From the NCBI GenBank assembly GCA_019359125.1, contig JAHHHY010000008.1, forward strand, positions 1-64,000: 64,000 nucleotides of DNA, written 5' to 3'. The notes under the pieces were generated by a model. It was given only the letters and a program-made list of their open reading frames with translations. It had not been told where the DNA came from and did no database searches. Numbering within the stretch: position 1 is the stretch's first letter; each line of letters starts with the position of its first letter. Source of the stretch: Pleurocapsa minor GSE-CHR-MK 17-07R. Its GTDB lineage: Bacteria; Chloroflexota; Anaerolineae; Aggregatilineales; Phototrophicaceae. Below, piece by piece: positions 27,724 through 36,867 of this stretch. The translations under genes were made by a program, and so were the position numbers.

Positions 27724-28326
27724 TCAGGCCTGTGCGCTCACCTGCTTCAGCAGCGTGGTAGACCCGCCGAAGCCGAACCAGCGCTTCATGAAGGGATAGC
27801 TTTCGCTGCCTGTCGCCACAAAGCCCTTGCGCTCGTACAGGGCACGGGCACGCGGATTGGTATCCACCACATCCAGCCGCACCGCGCGGTAACCGGTTGC
27901 CCCAGCATGGGCGACAACTGCATCCAGCAGCAGCGAGCCAATGCCACCGCCGCGCTGGGACGGATCCACCACGATGCCATCCATCAGCAGAACGCCATTC
28001 TCGACTGCACGCGAAAAAATCGACAGCGCGATGATTTTGGCCCAGCCGCGCAAAAAGCCAAACGTGCGTATCATATGCTGTGGCCTGATATTTAACAGGC
28101 TGCCCTGTTTATCATGGAATCCGGCGATGCCCACCAGCCGGTCACCGGCCAGCGCGGAAATGGCATAGGCCGGATTCATACAGCTTTCGATAACGGCGAT
28201 GCCACGCGCTTCATCACGCAGGATCGGGTGCAGTTTCTGGCGAAAGGCCTCGTAATACAGGCGGGCGGCATGGGCACGGTGTTCGGGTCGCAGGCCCGGC
28301 GAGACGGTGATGGGTGTATCGGTCAT
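27724..28326 (-). CDS. GNAT-family N-acetyltransferase
   Basis: 200 residues. The GNAT core is clear: MDGIVVDPSQRGGGIGSLLLDAVVAHA (strand 4 and the Q/RxxGxG/A acetyl-CoA loop), then YRAVRLDVVDTNPRARALYERKGF. The N-terminal part (HAARLYYEAFRQKL) is of the general amino-group acetyltransferase type. Substrate unknown. It converges on arsR (25 bases between stops) with no clear terminator in the gap. Confidence 0.88.
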   Translation of the reverse strand: MTDTPITVSPGLRPEHRAHAARLYYEAFRQKLHPILRDEARGIAVIESCMNPAYAISALAGDRLVGIAGFHDKQGSLLNIRPQHMIRTFGFLRGWAKIIALSIFSRAVENGVLLMDGIVVDPSQRGGGIGSLLLDAVVAHAGATGYRAVRLDVVDTNPRARALYERKGFVATGSESYPFMKRWFGFGGSTTLLKQVSAQA

Positions 28327-28493
28327 GATGCAGCGGTCCTGTTATCTGGCTCAGATGCGTATGACAACCCTGGCGCGCGCGGCGTGTATCGTCAAAACTG
28401 GCATAACCCCCGATTTTGCGGGGGAATATGAATGTGCAAAGCACCCTCCGGCCCACGTCCCTTTTTAACTTTCCCCTTTTAACTCTCTCCCCC

Positions 28494-30398
28494 TCATCCG
28501 CCGATGCGTGGGGGACGATCGCCGCCGCGGCCACCCGTGGGCACCGTCGGATTCGGCTGGGTGTTGGCCGAGGGCGTCATGTTGACCGGGGGCATGGCCT
28601 GAGTGTTCTGCCCGCCCTGCGTGAGCTGATAGTATGCGGCCAGCATTTGCAGCGCGGCATCCTGCTGGCTTTCGACTTTGCCCTGCTCGGCCTGCCGTTT
28701 GATGAGGGCCTGCCGACGCGAAATTTCCATCTGAATCTCCAGCGGGTCGCCCACCAGGTCAAAGCGCTTGTTCTGGTCAGAGCCCACCAGCGAAATCTGC
28801 ACGTTGCCGCGATTGAGCAGCGTGTTAAAGATGCCCTGCACGTCTGAAATGACGTTGTCCACCTGCGCCATACGCACGCGGTCGACCTGATTTTCCAGCC
28901 ACAGCGGCCGCTGATGGATGAACGTGATGGTGTCGTTCGAGACGATCAGCTTGTCGTTGCGCCAGTCCCAGTCGCTCCAGTAGGCCCACACGCCCGCGAT
29001 GACGAGCGAGATGCCGATCACCGCGACGACCAGGCCGATGGGAATCATGTGCTCGGTCAGCAGCAGGATGGCGCCGGCGGCAAGCGCCACTACGAACACG
29101 AAACCTGGCAGCAGGATATGCGTCAGCCAGACCGACCAATGATGGCGGTAGATGATTTCGCCCGACTTGCCCATCACGCGGGTGCGCGCAAAAATCGGGC
29201 CTTCGGGGGGAAGCACGAGGGTATCGTCGTGGTTGACCTGCTGGGCCACAGCCGGTGTGCCCACGACCGGGGCCATGCCCAGCGCGCGCGCCACTTCATC
29301 GCGCACGCTCTGCTCGGTGTTCTCGGTGCGCTGGGATGTGATTTCGTCACGCACGCTGAAGATCGTCTGCTGCACGCGCGCCGGATCCTGCACATAGCCC
29401 ATCGCCACATTGGACGACTCACTGGTGGTCTGCACGATCACGTCACCGTAGCCAAACAGCCGGGCCATCGGGTCAAGCGGCGGTTCGCTCCAGGTGACGC
29501 CGGTGACGCGTATCAGCGGCATCTCGGCAATCTGCGTGCGGAAGGTGAGGATGTAGCTGCGCACGCGGATGACGCGCTGGTCGGTGATGAACAGGCCGTC
29601 GTCGCGCCACTCGGTATAGCCGTAGAGCACGATCAGCCCGGCGATGATGACGCCGACGCCGATGACGGTGATGCCGACCCAGCCGCTTAGCGAGATCAGC
29701 AGCAGCCCGCCGATAACGCCGATCGCCAGCACCAGCAGCGGAATCCAGACATAGCGCGCCAGCGACCACCAGTGTGGGCGGAACATGTGCAGCAGGGTTT
29801 CGTCGGGGCGCTGGCCTTTCAGGCGCGGTTTTTTGTCGGAGCGGGCTGATGCGGCCTGCGCTGAAGGCACGGCGGGTGCAGTCGCGACGGCCTGCGCCGA
29901 TGATGCCGGGGTGAAGCGCGGGGCCGGGTTGTCAGAATAGCCCGGGGCAGGCGTGGGTGTATATACCGGTGGCGAGACAGCCGCGGCTGTGCCCGCGTTC
30001 AGCACCAGGTTCTGGCGCAGCTCCGGCATGACGCCCAGCAGATACTGGAACTTGCGCCGCGAGATGAAAATCGCGGTCGTCTGTTCCACCACGCGCACAT
30101 TGGCTGGCTCGGCGCCGTCCTGCAACAGCGACGCCTGGCCGCCAGCCAGCTCGCGCACGCGCACCTGGCCGATGACATCCTCGCGCCCGTCTGCCAGGGT
30201 GCGCGTCAGGATCGCCCGGCCGGTGACGAACAGCATGGCGCCCTGGGTGGGCTGGCCATAGGCGAACATCAGGCTGCCCGCCGCAAACTGCACGATCTGG
30301 CATTGGGCGGCCAGCGCCTCGATCTGGGGCGGGCTGAGTCGCGCGAACAAGGGCGTCTCGCGCAGCCTGGAAATGATGAACGGATCAGCAGCAGCCAT
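28494..30398 (-). CDS. cNMP-binding-domain protein with two membrane PH-like (bPH2) domains
   Basis: 634 residues. The N-terminal cyclic-nucleotide-binding-type domain (about 10-130) includes FARLSPPQIEALAAQC, FAAGSLMFAYGQPTQGAMLFV and a degenerate phosphate cassette. A Pro/Ala linker follows. A helical pair near 225-265 leads into a first bPH2-type domain (TEWRDDGLFITDQRVIRVRS, then RVTGVTWSEPPLDPMARLFGYGDVIVQT). A second helical pair near 430-475 leads into a second one (WRNDKLIVSNDTITFIHQ, then NVISDVQGIFNTLLNRGNVQISL). The tail is a helical segment and low-complexity Gly/Pro. The combination suggests a membrane-bound sensor; the ligand is not known. Confidence 0.85.
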   Translation of the reverse strand: MAAADPFIISRLRETPLFARLSPPQIEALAAQCQIVQFAAGSLMFAYGQPTQGAMLFVTGRAILTRTLADGREDVIGQVRVRELAGGQASLLQDGAEPANVRVVEQTTAIFISRRKFQYLLGVMPELRQNLVLNAGTAAAVSPPVYTPTPAPGYSDNPAPRFTPASSAQAVATAPAVPSAQAASARSDKKPRLKGQRPDETLLHMFRPHWWSLARYVWIPLLVLAIGVIGGLLLISLSGWVGITVIGVGVIIAGLIVLYGYTEWRDDGLFITDQRVIRVRSYILTFRTQIAEMPLIRVTGVTWSEPPLDPMARLFGYGDVIVQTTSESSNVAMGYVQDPARVQQTIFSVRDEITSQRTENTEQSVRDEVARALGMAPVVGTPAVAQQVNHDDTLVLPPEGPIFARTRVMGKSGEIIYRHHWSVWLTHILLPGFVFVVALAAGAILLLTEHMIPIGLVVAVIGISLVIAGVWAYWSDWDWRNDKLIVSNDTITFIHQRPLWLENQVDRVRMAQVDNVISDVQGIFNTLLNRGNVQISLVGSDQNKRFDLVGDPLEIQMEISRRQALIKRQAEQGKVESQQDAALQMLAAYYQLTQGGQNTQAMPPVNMTPSANTQPNPTVPTGGRGGDRPPRIGG

Positions 30399-30636
30399 AA
30401 GCTGTCAGGGCCTCGCACTACAACGGCACATGCTGCCTGTATTGTAACGACAAACTGGCGTGCGCGGCTGAATTTGCCTGTGCCTGGGCTGCGCGCACTG
30501 AAATTTCAGGGCCAGCCTCGAATAGCCTTATTTAACATTTTCTTAAAGATTCATGGGTGTTTTTATAACCAACCTGCTCTATTATCCTAATCATTGCCGC
30601 ATGGCACTTAATCGACAGATTATCGAGGGGATTCAC

Positions 30637-31659
30637 ATGCGCACCAAGTTTATGATTGCAGCCTTGTCCGTATCGCTGGCGCTGGGGGCCGTTGCGCCTG
30701 CCGCGCTGGCTCAGGATGCCCTGGGAAGCGAAGGGAACCCGATTCAGGTGTTCTTCGTGCCTTCGGTGGAAGCCCAGGTCATCACCACCGGCGGGGAAAT
30801 CATGGCCGCGGCGCTGGAAGAAGCGACTGGCCTGAATTTTGAAGTCTCCGTCCCGACATCGTATGCATCGACCGTGGAAGCCATGTGCGCCGCGCCCGAC
30901 AGCTCGATTGGTTTCATCCCGGCTGCCGGCTATGTGATCGCCAGCGACCGCTGCGGCGTGGAAGTGTCGGCTGCGGCTGTGCGTCGCGGCTGGAATGTGT
31001 ACTGGGCGGCCTATATCGTGCGCCGTGACAGCGACATCTACACCTTTGGCGACCTGGAAGGCCGTTCGTGGGCCTATCCCGATGCCAGCTCCACCAGCGG
31101 CTTTGTGGTTCCCGCTGTCGAGCTGAACAATGCAGGCATCACGGCTGGCGAGCAGGTGGAAGCCGGCGGCCACAACCAGGTGGTGCAGGCCGTGTACAGC
31201 GGTGAAGTCGAATTCGGCACCACGTTCTTCAGCCCGCCGGCCGTCCCCGGTGCTGCATGGGGCATTGGCGACAATCCGGAACCGTATGACCTGACCGTGG
31301 ACGAAAGCCGTATCGGTGACGATGGCGCGCTGTATGTGGGCGATGTTCAGATCCTGGACGCCCGCGCCAACATCCGCGACACCGCGCCAGACGTGGTGGA
31401 CCAGGTGCGCATCCTGCGCATCAGCGCCCCGATCCCGAACGACACGCTCAGCTTCGGCCCGGAATTCCCTGAAGACCTGCGCGTGCAGATTCTGGATGCG
31501 CTGTATGCCTTCGCCGAAACCGAAGAATGGGCACAGTCGATCGGCAGCGAAGACTTCTACGGCTGGAGCGGCCTGGCCCCGATCACCGACGCCACCTATG
31601 ACGTCGTGCGTGACCAGTTCGAATTCCTCGGCCTGACCGAAGAAGATATTTTCAACTAA
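30637..31659 (+). CDS. phnD: Phosphonate-type ABC substrate-binding protein (PhnD-like)
   Basis: 340 residues. The signal peptide ends APAALA before QDALGS, with no lipobox cysteine. The mature part has the PhnD order: IQVFFVPSVEAQVITTGG, VPTSYASTVEAMCA, SIGFIPAAGYVIA, the hinge VRRDSDIYTFGDLEGRSWAYPDASSTSGF, and EVEFGTTFFSP. Family ligands are phosphonates, phosphite or related oxyanions; the exact one is unknown. The start ATG 30637 follows GAGGGG by six bases. It is the first gene of a three-gene importer; a hairpin at 31674-31708 separates it from phnC. Confidence 0.88.
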   Translation: MRTKFMIAALSVSLALGAVAPAALAQDALGSEGNPIQVFFVPSVEAQVITTGGEIMAAALEEATGLNFEVSVPTSYASTVEAMCAAPDSSIGFIPAAGYVIASDRCGVEVSAAAVRRGWNVYWAAYIVRRDSDIYTFGDLEGRSWAYPDASSTSGFVVPAVELNNAGITAGEQVEAGGHNQVVQAVYSGEVEFGTTFFSPPAVPGAAWGIGDNPEPYDLTVDESRIGDDGALYVGDVQILDARANIRDTAPDVVDQVRILRISAPIPNDTLSFGPEFPEDLRVQILDALYAFAETEEWAQSIGSEDFYGWSGLAPITDATYDVVRDQFEFLGLTEEDIFN

Positions 31660-31673
31660 ACCCGTCCAACGCT

Positions 31674-31708
31674 ACAGCCCCTCTTTCGTCCTGCGAGAGA
31701 GGGGCTGT
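31674..31708 (+). terminator. Hairpin between phnD and phnC (attenuator-like)
   Basis: A 15-bp stem (31674-31688 with 31694-31708, one G-U pair) has a five-base loop and only a weak U-tract. It could stop part of the transcription or stabilise the phnD message, giving more binding protein than membrane components. Confidence 0.65.
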
Positions 31709-31726
31709 TCATTCCTGACAGGTCTC

Positions 31727-32485
31727 ATGCTCAAAATCGAGAATCTCACCAAGATTTATGACAACGGTTTCAAGGCCCTGGACAATGTCTCCCTGGAGAT
31801 TCCAGACGGCCAGTTTGTGGCGATTATCGGCCTCAGCGGGTCAGGCAAGTCGACGCTGCTGCGCTGCATCAACCGCCTGATTGACCCCACCGAGGGGCGT
31901 ATCATCTGGAACGGCATCGACATCACCGCCGCCACCGATGATGAGCTGCGCCTGATCCGCCGGCGCATCGGCATGATTTTCCAGCAGTTCAACCTCGTCA
32001 AGCGCGCCAGCGTGCTCACCAATGTGATGAGCGGCAGGCTGGGCTACCTGAACCCGGTCTATGCGCTGTTCAACTACTTCCCCAGCAAAGAACGCGACCG
32101 CGCGATGAAAGCCCTGACGCGCGTCGGCATTCCCGAAAAGGCGCGCAACCGCGCCAGCGCGCTCAGCGGCGGCCAGCAGCAGCGTGTGGGCATCGCCCGC
32201 GCCCTGATGCAGGAGCCCGAAATGATGCTGGCCGACGAGCCGGTCGCCAGCCTTGACCCTGCGACCTCGCACTCGGTCATGAAATACCTGGAACTGCTGA
32301 ACAAGGAAGACGGGCTGACGGTGCTGTGCAGCCTGCATTTCCTCAGCCTGGCGCGCGCATATTCAGACCGCGTGATCGCGCTCAAGGACGGCCGCATCGA
32401 GTATGACGGGCCGCCCTCTGACATTGACGATGATCGCTTCAGGCAGATTTATGGCGAGGAAGCGGTCGAGGTAGAGATTCACTAG
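31727..32485 (+). CDS. phnC: Phosphonate-type ABC transporter ATPase (PhnC-like)
   Basis: 252 residues. Walker A is GLSGSGKSTLL, the Q-loop is MIFQQFNLV, the signature is LSGGQQQRVGIARAL, Walker B is MMLADEPVASLDP, and the switch His is in CSLHFLSLA. PhnC hallmarks include RASVLTNVMSGRLGYLNP after the Q-loop. It energises uptake through the PhnE-like permease ten bases downstream. Confidence 0.92.
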   Translation: MLKIENLTKIYDNGFKALDNVSLEIPDGQFVAIIGLSGSGKSTLLRCINRLIDPTEGRIIWNGIDITAATDDELRLIRRRIGMIFQQFNLVKRASVLTNVMSGRLGYLNPVYALFNYFPSKERDRAMKALTRVGIPEKARNRASALSGGQQQRVGIARALMQEPEMMLADEPVASLDPATSHSVMKYLELLNKEDGLTVLCSLHFLSLARAYSDRVIALKDGRIEYDGPPSDIDDDRFRQIYGEEAVEVEIH

Positions 32486-32495
32486 GAGCCGGTCT

Positions 32496-34592
32496 ATGAC
32501 GCAAGCGAATCCTTCCTCCCCTGCACCCTCCCGGTCACGGGCTGCCCTGCGCCGCACGCTGATCCTGATCGCCGTCGCCATCGTGCTGGTGATCTTCGCC
32601 TATGGCTGGCAGGTGACCGAGATTAACCTGGAGCGCCCGCAGGAGCCGGTGCGCCAGACCAATGTGACCAACGCGCTGCGCGAGCTGTTGTCGCCCAACG
32701 TGCTGACGCAGGATTACGCCACGCTGGCCGTGAGCATCCCGTTCCAGATCGACTGCCCGGAAGGCTTTGAAACGCCCCCGGTCACGCCGCCCGCCGATGG
32801 CACTCCGTATATCGCGGTGGAACCAGCCTGTGCCAGCTCCAGCGAGACGGTCACGCTGACGGGCTACAACTTTGCCTCGAACGTGCTGGCGCGCGTCACC
32901 TGGATCGATGGCGACGAGCAGCGCCGCATCCGCCAGGTGGACGGCCAGGACAATTTCACGATTGGCCTGAACGGCACCTTCAGCGTGAGCATCGAAGTGC
33001 CGCGCATCCGCGGCTCTGCCGGGGAATTGCACGCGCTGGAAGTGCAGCAGGCTGTGCCGTCTGGTGTGCCGCGCTTCACCGATACCACCCGCGAAGTGCT
33101 GGACAAGATGGTCGAGACGATCTTCCTGGCGCTGATCGCGACCGCGATTTCCATCCTGCCATCGGCCATCCTGAGCTTTTTTGCGGCGCACAACCTGATG
33201 CGCGCCGTGCGCATGTCGCTGGGCAACCTGCTGGTTATGTTCACGCTGCTGCCGCTGGGCTTCCTGGTTGGCGGCGTGCTGCTGAGCGAAGTGGGCGGTT
33301 TCGTGCTGCGGCTGGCCAGCGGGCAGGGCGGCGGCGTTGAAACCACGGGCCTGAGCCTGCTGGTGCTGGGCGCGGCGGTGGCGGCGCGCCGGATGCCGAC
33401 CTCTACCCTCAGCTTTGAGGCGCGCCTGCGTTCGGCCGCCATGACGCTGATTGGCGCTGTGATTGTCGTCGCGCTGATCGGGCTGATCGGCGGGCTGGGC
33501 CTGCTGGCCGGGCGCACGTTCACCGAGGGCATCCCCGGCGTGCTGGGCAACTTTGTCGGCTCGCTGGGCCGCCTGATTGAGCTGTCGCTGCCCTTTATCG
33601 GCGGGGCGATTGGCGCGTTCGCGCTGACAAATGTCGGCACGGCGCTCACCATCGACGCGCTCAAGACGATCAGCCCGGCGGTGTCGCGCGTGATTGGTGG
33701 GGCACTGGGCGGGCTGGGCGGCGCGATTGTGCTGGGCATGAGCGCGACCGTGGGCATGAGCGCGGCCTGGCTGGGCCTGCTGACGCCGGTGGTGGCGGCG
33801 ATTATGGGCGGCGCGATCCTGCCGCTGCTGTTCCGCCGGGTCGTGATGCACGGCCGTCGCAGCACCCAAAGCGACCGTCTGCTGATGTCTGCGCTGGGAT
33901 GGATCGGCACGATCGCTGTATTTGCCTTCACCTTTGTCCAGTTGAACGTGTTCCGCGCGATGGTGGAGGGCACGCTGCCCCCCAACGACGTGGCGCTCGC
34001 GCTGCCCGGCCTGAACATCTCCACCTATGTGCTGACAGCGATGGGCATCGGCCTGGTGCTGGGCGCAGTGGGTGGGGCGATCGCCGGCACACGGGCGGCT
34101 TTCCCGGTGGGGTCAGTGCTGTACAGCATGACGCGCACCATCCTGAACGGACTGCGCGCTATTGAGCCGCTGATTATGGGCCTCGTGTTCGTGATCTGGG
34201 TGGGCATCGGGCCGTTTGCCGGCGTGCTGGCGCTGACGCTGCACAGCATCGCGTCGCTGGGTAAGCTGTATTCCGAGCAGATTGAGAATATTGACACCGG
34301 GCCGATCGAGGCGCTGGAAAGCACGGGCGCCAACCGCCTGCAGACGATCATGTATGCCGTGGTGCCGCAGATCATCCCGCCGTATATCGCCTTCACGATG
34401 TACCGCTGGGACATCAACGTGCGCATGTCCACGATTATCGGCTTCGTGGGCGGCGGCGGTGTCGGCTTCCTGCTGCAACAGCAGATCAACCTGCTGCGCT
34501 ACCGCGACGCGGGCGTGGCGGTGCTGGCCATCGCCATCGTCGTCAGCATCCTCGACTACGCCAGCGCGGCCATCCGCGAGCGTTACGTGTAA
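32496..34592 (+). CDS. phnE: Oversized PhnE-like ABC permease with inserted domains
   Basis: 698 residues, well above the 250-290 usual for PhnE. In order: one N-terminal membrane helix (about 18-40); an outside domain at about 60-195 with an IPT/TIG- or Ig-like beta pattern (YIAVEPACASSSETVTLTGYNF, then NFTIGLNGTFSVSIEV); PhnE-type start (REVLDKMVETIFLALIATA, about 200-235); about 300 extra residues with eight or so helices (about 240-540); and the standard C-terminal core with the EAA loop (EALESTGANRLQTIMYAVVPQIIPPYIAFTMYR). The membrane insertion could be an internal duplication of the permease. It follows AGGAG by eight bases. It is the only permease gene of the operon. Confidence 0.88.
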   Translation: MTQANPSSPAPSRSRAALRRTLILIAVAIVLVIFAYGWQVTEINLERPQEPVRQTNVTNALRELLSPNVLTQDYATLAVSIPFQIDCPEGFETPPVTPPADGTPYIAVEPACASSSETVTLTGYNFASNVLARVTWIDGDEQRRIRQVDGQDNFTIGLNGTFSVSIEVPRIRGSAGELHALEVQQAVPSGVPRFTDTTREVLDKMVETIFLALIATAISILPSAILSFFAAHNLMRAVRMSLGNLLVMFTLLPLGFLVGGVLLSEVGGFVLRLASGQGGGVETTGLSLLVLGAAVAARRMPTSTLSFEARLRSAAMTLIGAVIVVALIGLIGGLGLLAGRTFTEGIPGVLGNFVGSLGRLIELSLPFIGGAIGAFALTNVGTALTIDALKTISPAVSRVIGGALGGLGGAIVLGMSATVGMSAAWLGLLTPVVAAIMGGAILPLLFRRVVMHGRRSTQSDRLLMSALGWIGTIAVFAFTFVQLNVFRAMVEGTLPPNDVALALPGLNISTYVLTAMGIGLVLGAVGGAIAGTRAAFPVGSVLYSMTRTILNGLRAIEPLIMGLVFVIWVGIGPFAGVLALTLHSIASLGKLYSEQIENIDTGPIEALESTGANRLQTIMYAVVPQIIPPYIAFTMYRWDINVRMSTIIGFVGGGGVGFLLQQQINLLRYRDAGVAVLAIAIVVSILDYASAAIRERYV

Positions 34593-34616
34593 GCCGGGAT
34601 ATGTAGGATAACCAGG

Positions 34617-34660
34617 AAAAAAGGGAGCACAGACCAGATGGCCTGCGCTCCCTTTTTGTT
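34617..34660. terminator. Bidirectional terminator after phnE
   Basis: AAAAAGGGAGC (34618-34628) pairs with GCTCCCTTTTT (34647-34657), with A-tract and T-tract on opposite sides, between two convergent genes. Confidence 0.92.
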
Positions 34661-34690
34661 TTATCGCTGCCAGGGGAACCCGGCGGCTGG

Positions 34691-35344
34691 TTAGTTGCCC
34701 TTGTAGTCGGGCAGGCGCTCCAGCGTATTGGCATCGACGCCCAGCACCACCTCGGTTTCGGTCAGGGTCTTCACCCAGTTCGAGGGGACGATCTTGCGGT
34801 TCTTGAACAGGATGCCCTGGCTGATGACGAAATGGGTGGCCTGCTTGCTGTTGGGGTCCACAAACAGGCTCTCGACCTCGCCCACGTGGCGGTCATCCTG
34901 GCTGATGACGCGTGCGCCGCTGTTCATGCCAGCCGTGTTTTCGGGGATATTCTGCTCCACGCGCTCGACCACAGTCTCGTCCGAGTACGGAATCGTGGGA
35001 ATCCAGCCGGAGTAGGCCGGGGTCGCGGTGTTGCCATAGGGGGCATAGCCGTACAGCGGCTGAACCATCCCCGGCGTATCGCTGATGTCGCGCTGCACGA
35101 ACTGCGTCTCCTCAAACGGAGGCAGGCTGTCCAGGTCGATGATGCCCGGATTGAGCGTGATGCGCTCTTCGTTGGCGATGTCCACCGACTCGATGGGCAC
35201 GACCTTGTCTTCCCGGAACAGGAAGCCGTGGCGAACCACCAGATGGGTGACTTCTTCCGTGCGCGGATCCAGCACAACGCGGTCAATGCGACCAACCACG
35301 CTGCCATCTGCCGTAAATACCTGTGCGCCGTCTTTAAACTGCAT
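34691..35344 (-). CDS. Protein with two PRC-barrel domains
   Basis: 217 residues, cytosolic. PRC-barrel 1 (about 3-70) reads FTADGSVVGRIDRVVLDPRTEEVTHLVVRHG, then KVVPIESVD. A linker rich in Pro/Tyr follows (PLYGYAPYGNTATPAYSGW). PRC-barrel 2 (about 135-215) reads VISQDDRHVGEVESLFVDPNSKQATHFVIS, then KIVPSNWV. PRC-barrels occur in reaction-centre H subunits, RimM and stress proteins. This two-domain form resembles general stress (YsnF/AvaK-like) proteins without their DUF2382 tail. AGGATG lies just before ATG 35344, so the 22-codon extension is rejected. Confidence 0.85.
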   Translation of the reverse strand: MQFKDGAQVFTADGSVVGRIDRVVLDPRTEEVTHLVVRHGFLFREDKVVPIESVDIANEERITLNPGIIDLDSLPPFEETQFVQRDISDTPGMVQPLYGYAPYGNTATPAYSGWIPTIPYSDETVVERVEQNIPENTAGMNSGARVISQDDRHVGEVESLFVDPNSKQATHFVISQGILFKNRKIVPSNWVKTLTETEVVLGVDANTLERLPDYKGN

Positions 35345-35647
35345 GGTGTCATCCTCACTCTGCGAAACAATCGATGCCTTTACGATATCCGCAGGCGGGT
35401 TCGCGGCCATGAGACAGTCACAGGGGATGAGGCTGGGTGAGGTGGGCCAATTTCATCTGGCACATCAGGCCCGCAGGATACGGGTCATGGGGCACCCGCC
35501 TTGCCGTGGCTGTCAGGTGGTCAGAATCTTTGTATTTCAGATCAGATTGCAGTCAGGGAGGGGGATCGTATCCCATGCGACGGGTTTCCTTCATGGCTTA
35601 TGCCCTATGCTGAGGGTGTGCTCATGGGGCGCTGGAGGGAGGGTGAC
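35345..35647. other. 303-bp gap: divergent promoters and first copy of the propeller-gene leader
   Basis: The right part (35533-35647) is the 115-bp leader repeated at 39641-39755. The left part must hold the promoter of the PRC-barrel gene; I see no clear boxes or further gene. Confidence 0.5.
35533..35647 (+). repeat. 115-bp leader repeat, copy 1
   Basis: This matches 39641-39755 over exactly 115 bases with about nine mismatches counted by eye, ending at the ATG of a propeller gene in both places. Its last 20 bases (GCGCTGGAGGGAGGGTGAC) equal the 3' end of other family members, including their stop codon. Confidence 0.85.
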
Positions 35648-36793
35648 ATGCGGAGATTGCTGGCTGTGCTGCTGATGGTGTTGGTTGTGGGGTCTGGCGT
35701 GCAGGCGCAGGAAGGCAACCAACAAATTGTCTCCCATGTCGAATGGTCAGCGGACGGTGAACGGATTTTGGTCACGCTGGAACAGGGCGGACTCTATGTC
35801 ATCGACCCTAACACGCAAACAGTTCTGAGTGAAATTCCAGGCAGCATCACCGGTCCAATTGAAGATGCGGCTCTGCAACCCGGTGGTAATCTATTCGCCA
35901 CAGTTGAACGATTTACAGGACTAAAAATCTGGAATATCGAAACTGGTGCATTCGTCTATTCAAACGCTGATCTTGTATTCTCGTGGCAAGTGGACTGGAG
36001 CCCAAATGGAGAACAAGTTGTCACAGGGAATACGTATTCCCTGTCTGTGCGTGATGCTATGGGCAATCCCCTGTTCGCTGTTTCTTCGACTATCGACGAT
36101 ATTCCCCGCGTTGCATTTAGCCCAAATGGACGACTTCTCGCTCTTGGTTACACATACAGACTTGAAGTTTACGATTTGGCACTCCGTCAATCTGTAGCCT
36201 CACACATTGTGTCTGGGTTTCGCAATTCAATTCAATGGAGTGCTGATGGAACTATGATTCTTGCAGCGGCAATAGACGCGTTGCGTGAAGGCAGGCTGTA
36301 CAACATCCTTGTCATTGATCCTATGACTGGAGAACGACTGCGAACCTACTCAGGGTTCCCAAATGAATTGACTTCCGCACGCTGGAGTCCCGATGAAACA
36401 CAGATTGTAGCAACTAGCATTGATGGCAATGTTTATCTTGTGGAAGCAGCATCAGGTGCCATTACGTCGATTTTCTCGTCTGATTTTCCTATACGGTCGG
36501 CAGCGTGGAGCCCATACGGCGGCCAGATAGCTATTGGCGTGCCACAAAGTTCCGATGCTGAAATTGCAGGTCGTGCCGATGACGCCTTCGCCGCTGTGCC
36601 TGTACAGATCATCGTCCCCGACCCCAGCATTGAGCGCCTGAACGCCATCGCCGCGGCGTGCGACGCGCCCGTCTCGCTCAGCACCGACATGGCCGACTAC
36701 ATCGCGCAGATCGAGGCTTTGCCTGCCGACGGCATCCCGCCCGCCTGCGCCGCGGACCTGCTGGCCGTCGCGCGGGCGCTGGAGGGGGAGTGA
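35648..36793 (+). CDS. Secreted WD/propeller-family protein, member 1
   Basis: 381 residues. The signal peptide MRRLLAVLLMVLVVGSGVQA is followed by QEGN. About six propeller blades follow, recognised by the strand motif WS-x-[DN]-G (VEWSADGERIL, VDWSPNGEQVV, VAFSPNGRLLA, IQWSADGTMIL, ARWSPDETQIV, AAWSPYGGQIA). A 60-residue C-terminal module from VPDPSIERLNAIAAACDAP to the end has two cysteines and is shared by four other proteins here. Blades probably serve protein-protein contact outside the cell; ligand unknown. The body is visibly richer in A/T than the module. It is preceded by the 115-bp leader; GGAGGGAGGG is the ribosome-binding site. Confidence 0.88.
   Translation: MRRLLAVLLMVLVVGSGVQAQEGNQQIVSHVEWSADGERILVTLEQGGLYVIDPNTQTVLSEIPGSITGPIEDAALQPGGNLFATVERFTGLKIWNIETGAFVYSNADLVFSWQVDWSPNGEQVVTGNTYSLSVRDAMGNPLFAVSSTIDDIPRVAFSPNGRLLALGYTYRLEVYDLALRQSVASHIVSGFRNSIQWSADGTMILAAAIDALREGRLYNILVIDPMTGERLRTYSGFPNELTSARWSPDETQIVATSIDGNVYLVEAASGAITSIFSSDFPIRSAAWSPYGGQIAIGVPQSSDAEIAGRADDAFAAVPVQIIVPDPSIERLNAIAAACDAPVSLSTDMADYIAQIEALPADGIPPACAADLLAVARALEGE
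36611..36793 (+). repeat. C-terminal module repeat, copy 1 (183 bp)
   Basis: GC-rich segment encoding the shared tail. This copy differs by CDAPVSLSTDMADYIAQIE and ALPADGIPP. Other copies are at 40773, 42185, 50926 and 52119. Confidence 0.9.
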
Positions 36794-36867
36794 CTTGAGG
36801 ACACTGCTGCCTTCGGGGCTAGCCGTCATACCGGGACAGAAGCTCCTGTGAGGGGAGAGCGCGTGCA

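Noticed and set aside
30498-30509. Palindrome CTGAAATTTCAG upstream of phnD
   Set aside because: It is only 12 bp with no paired site or promoter boxes near it; too weak to call an operator.
32535-33869. 444-codon open frame on the minus strand inside phnE
   Set aside because: It is Gln/Arg/His-rich shadow of a GC-rich membrane gene; the plus-strand frame has clear helices and the EAA motif.
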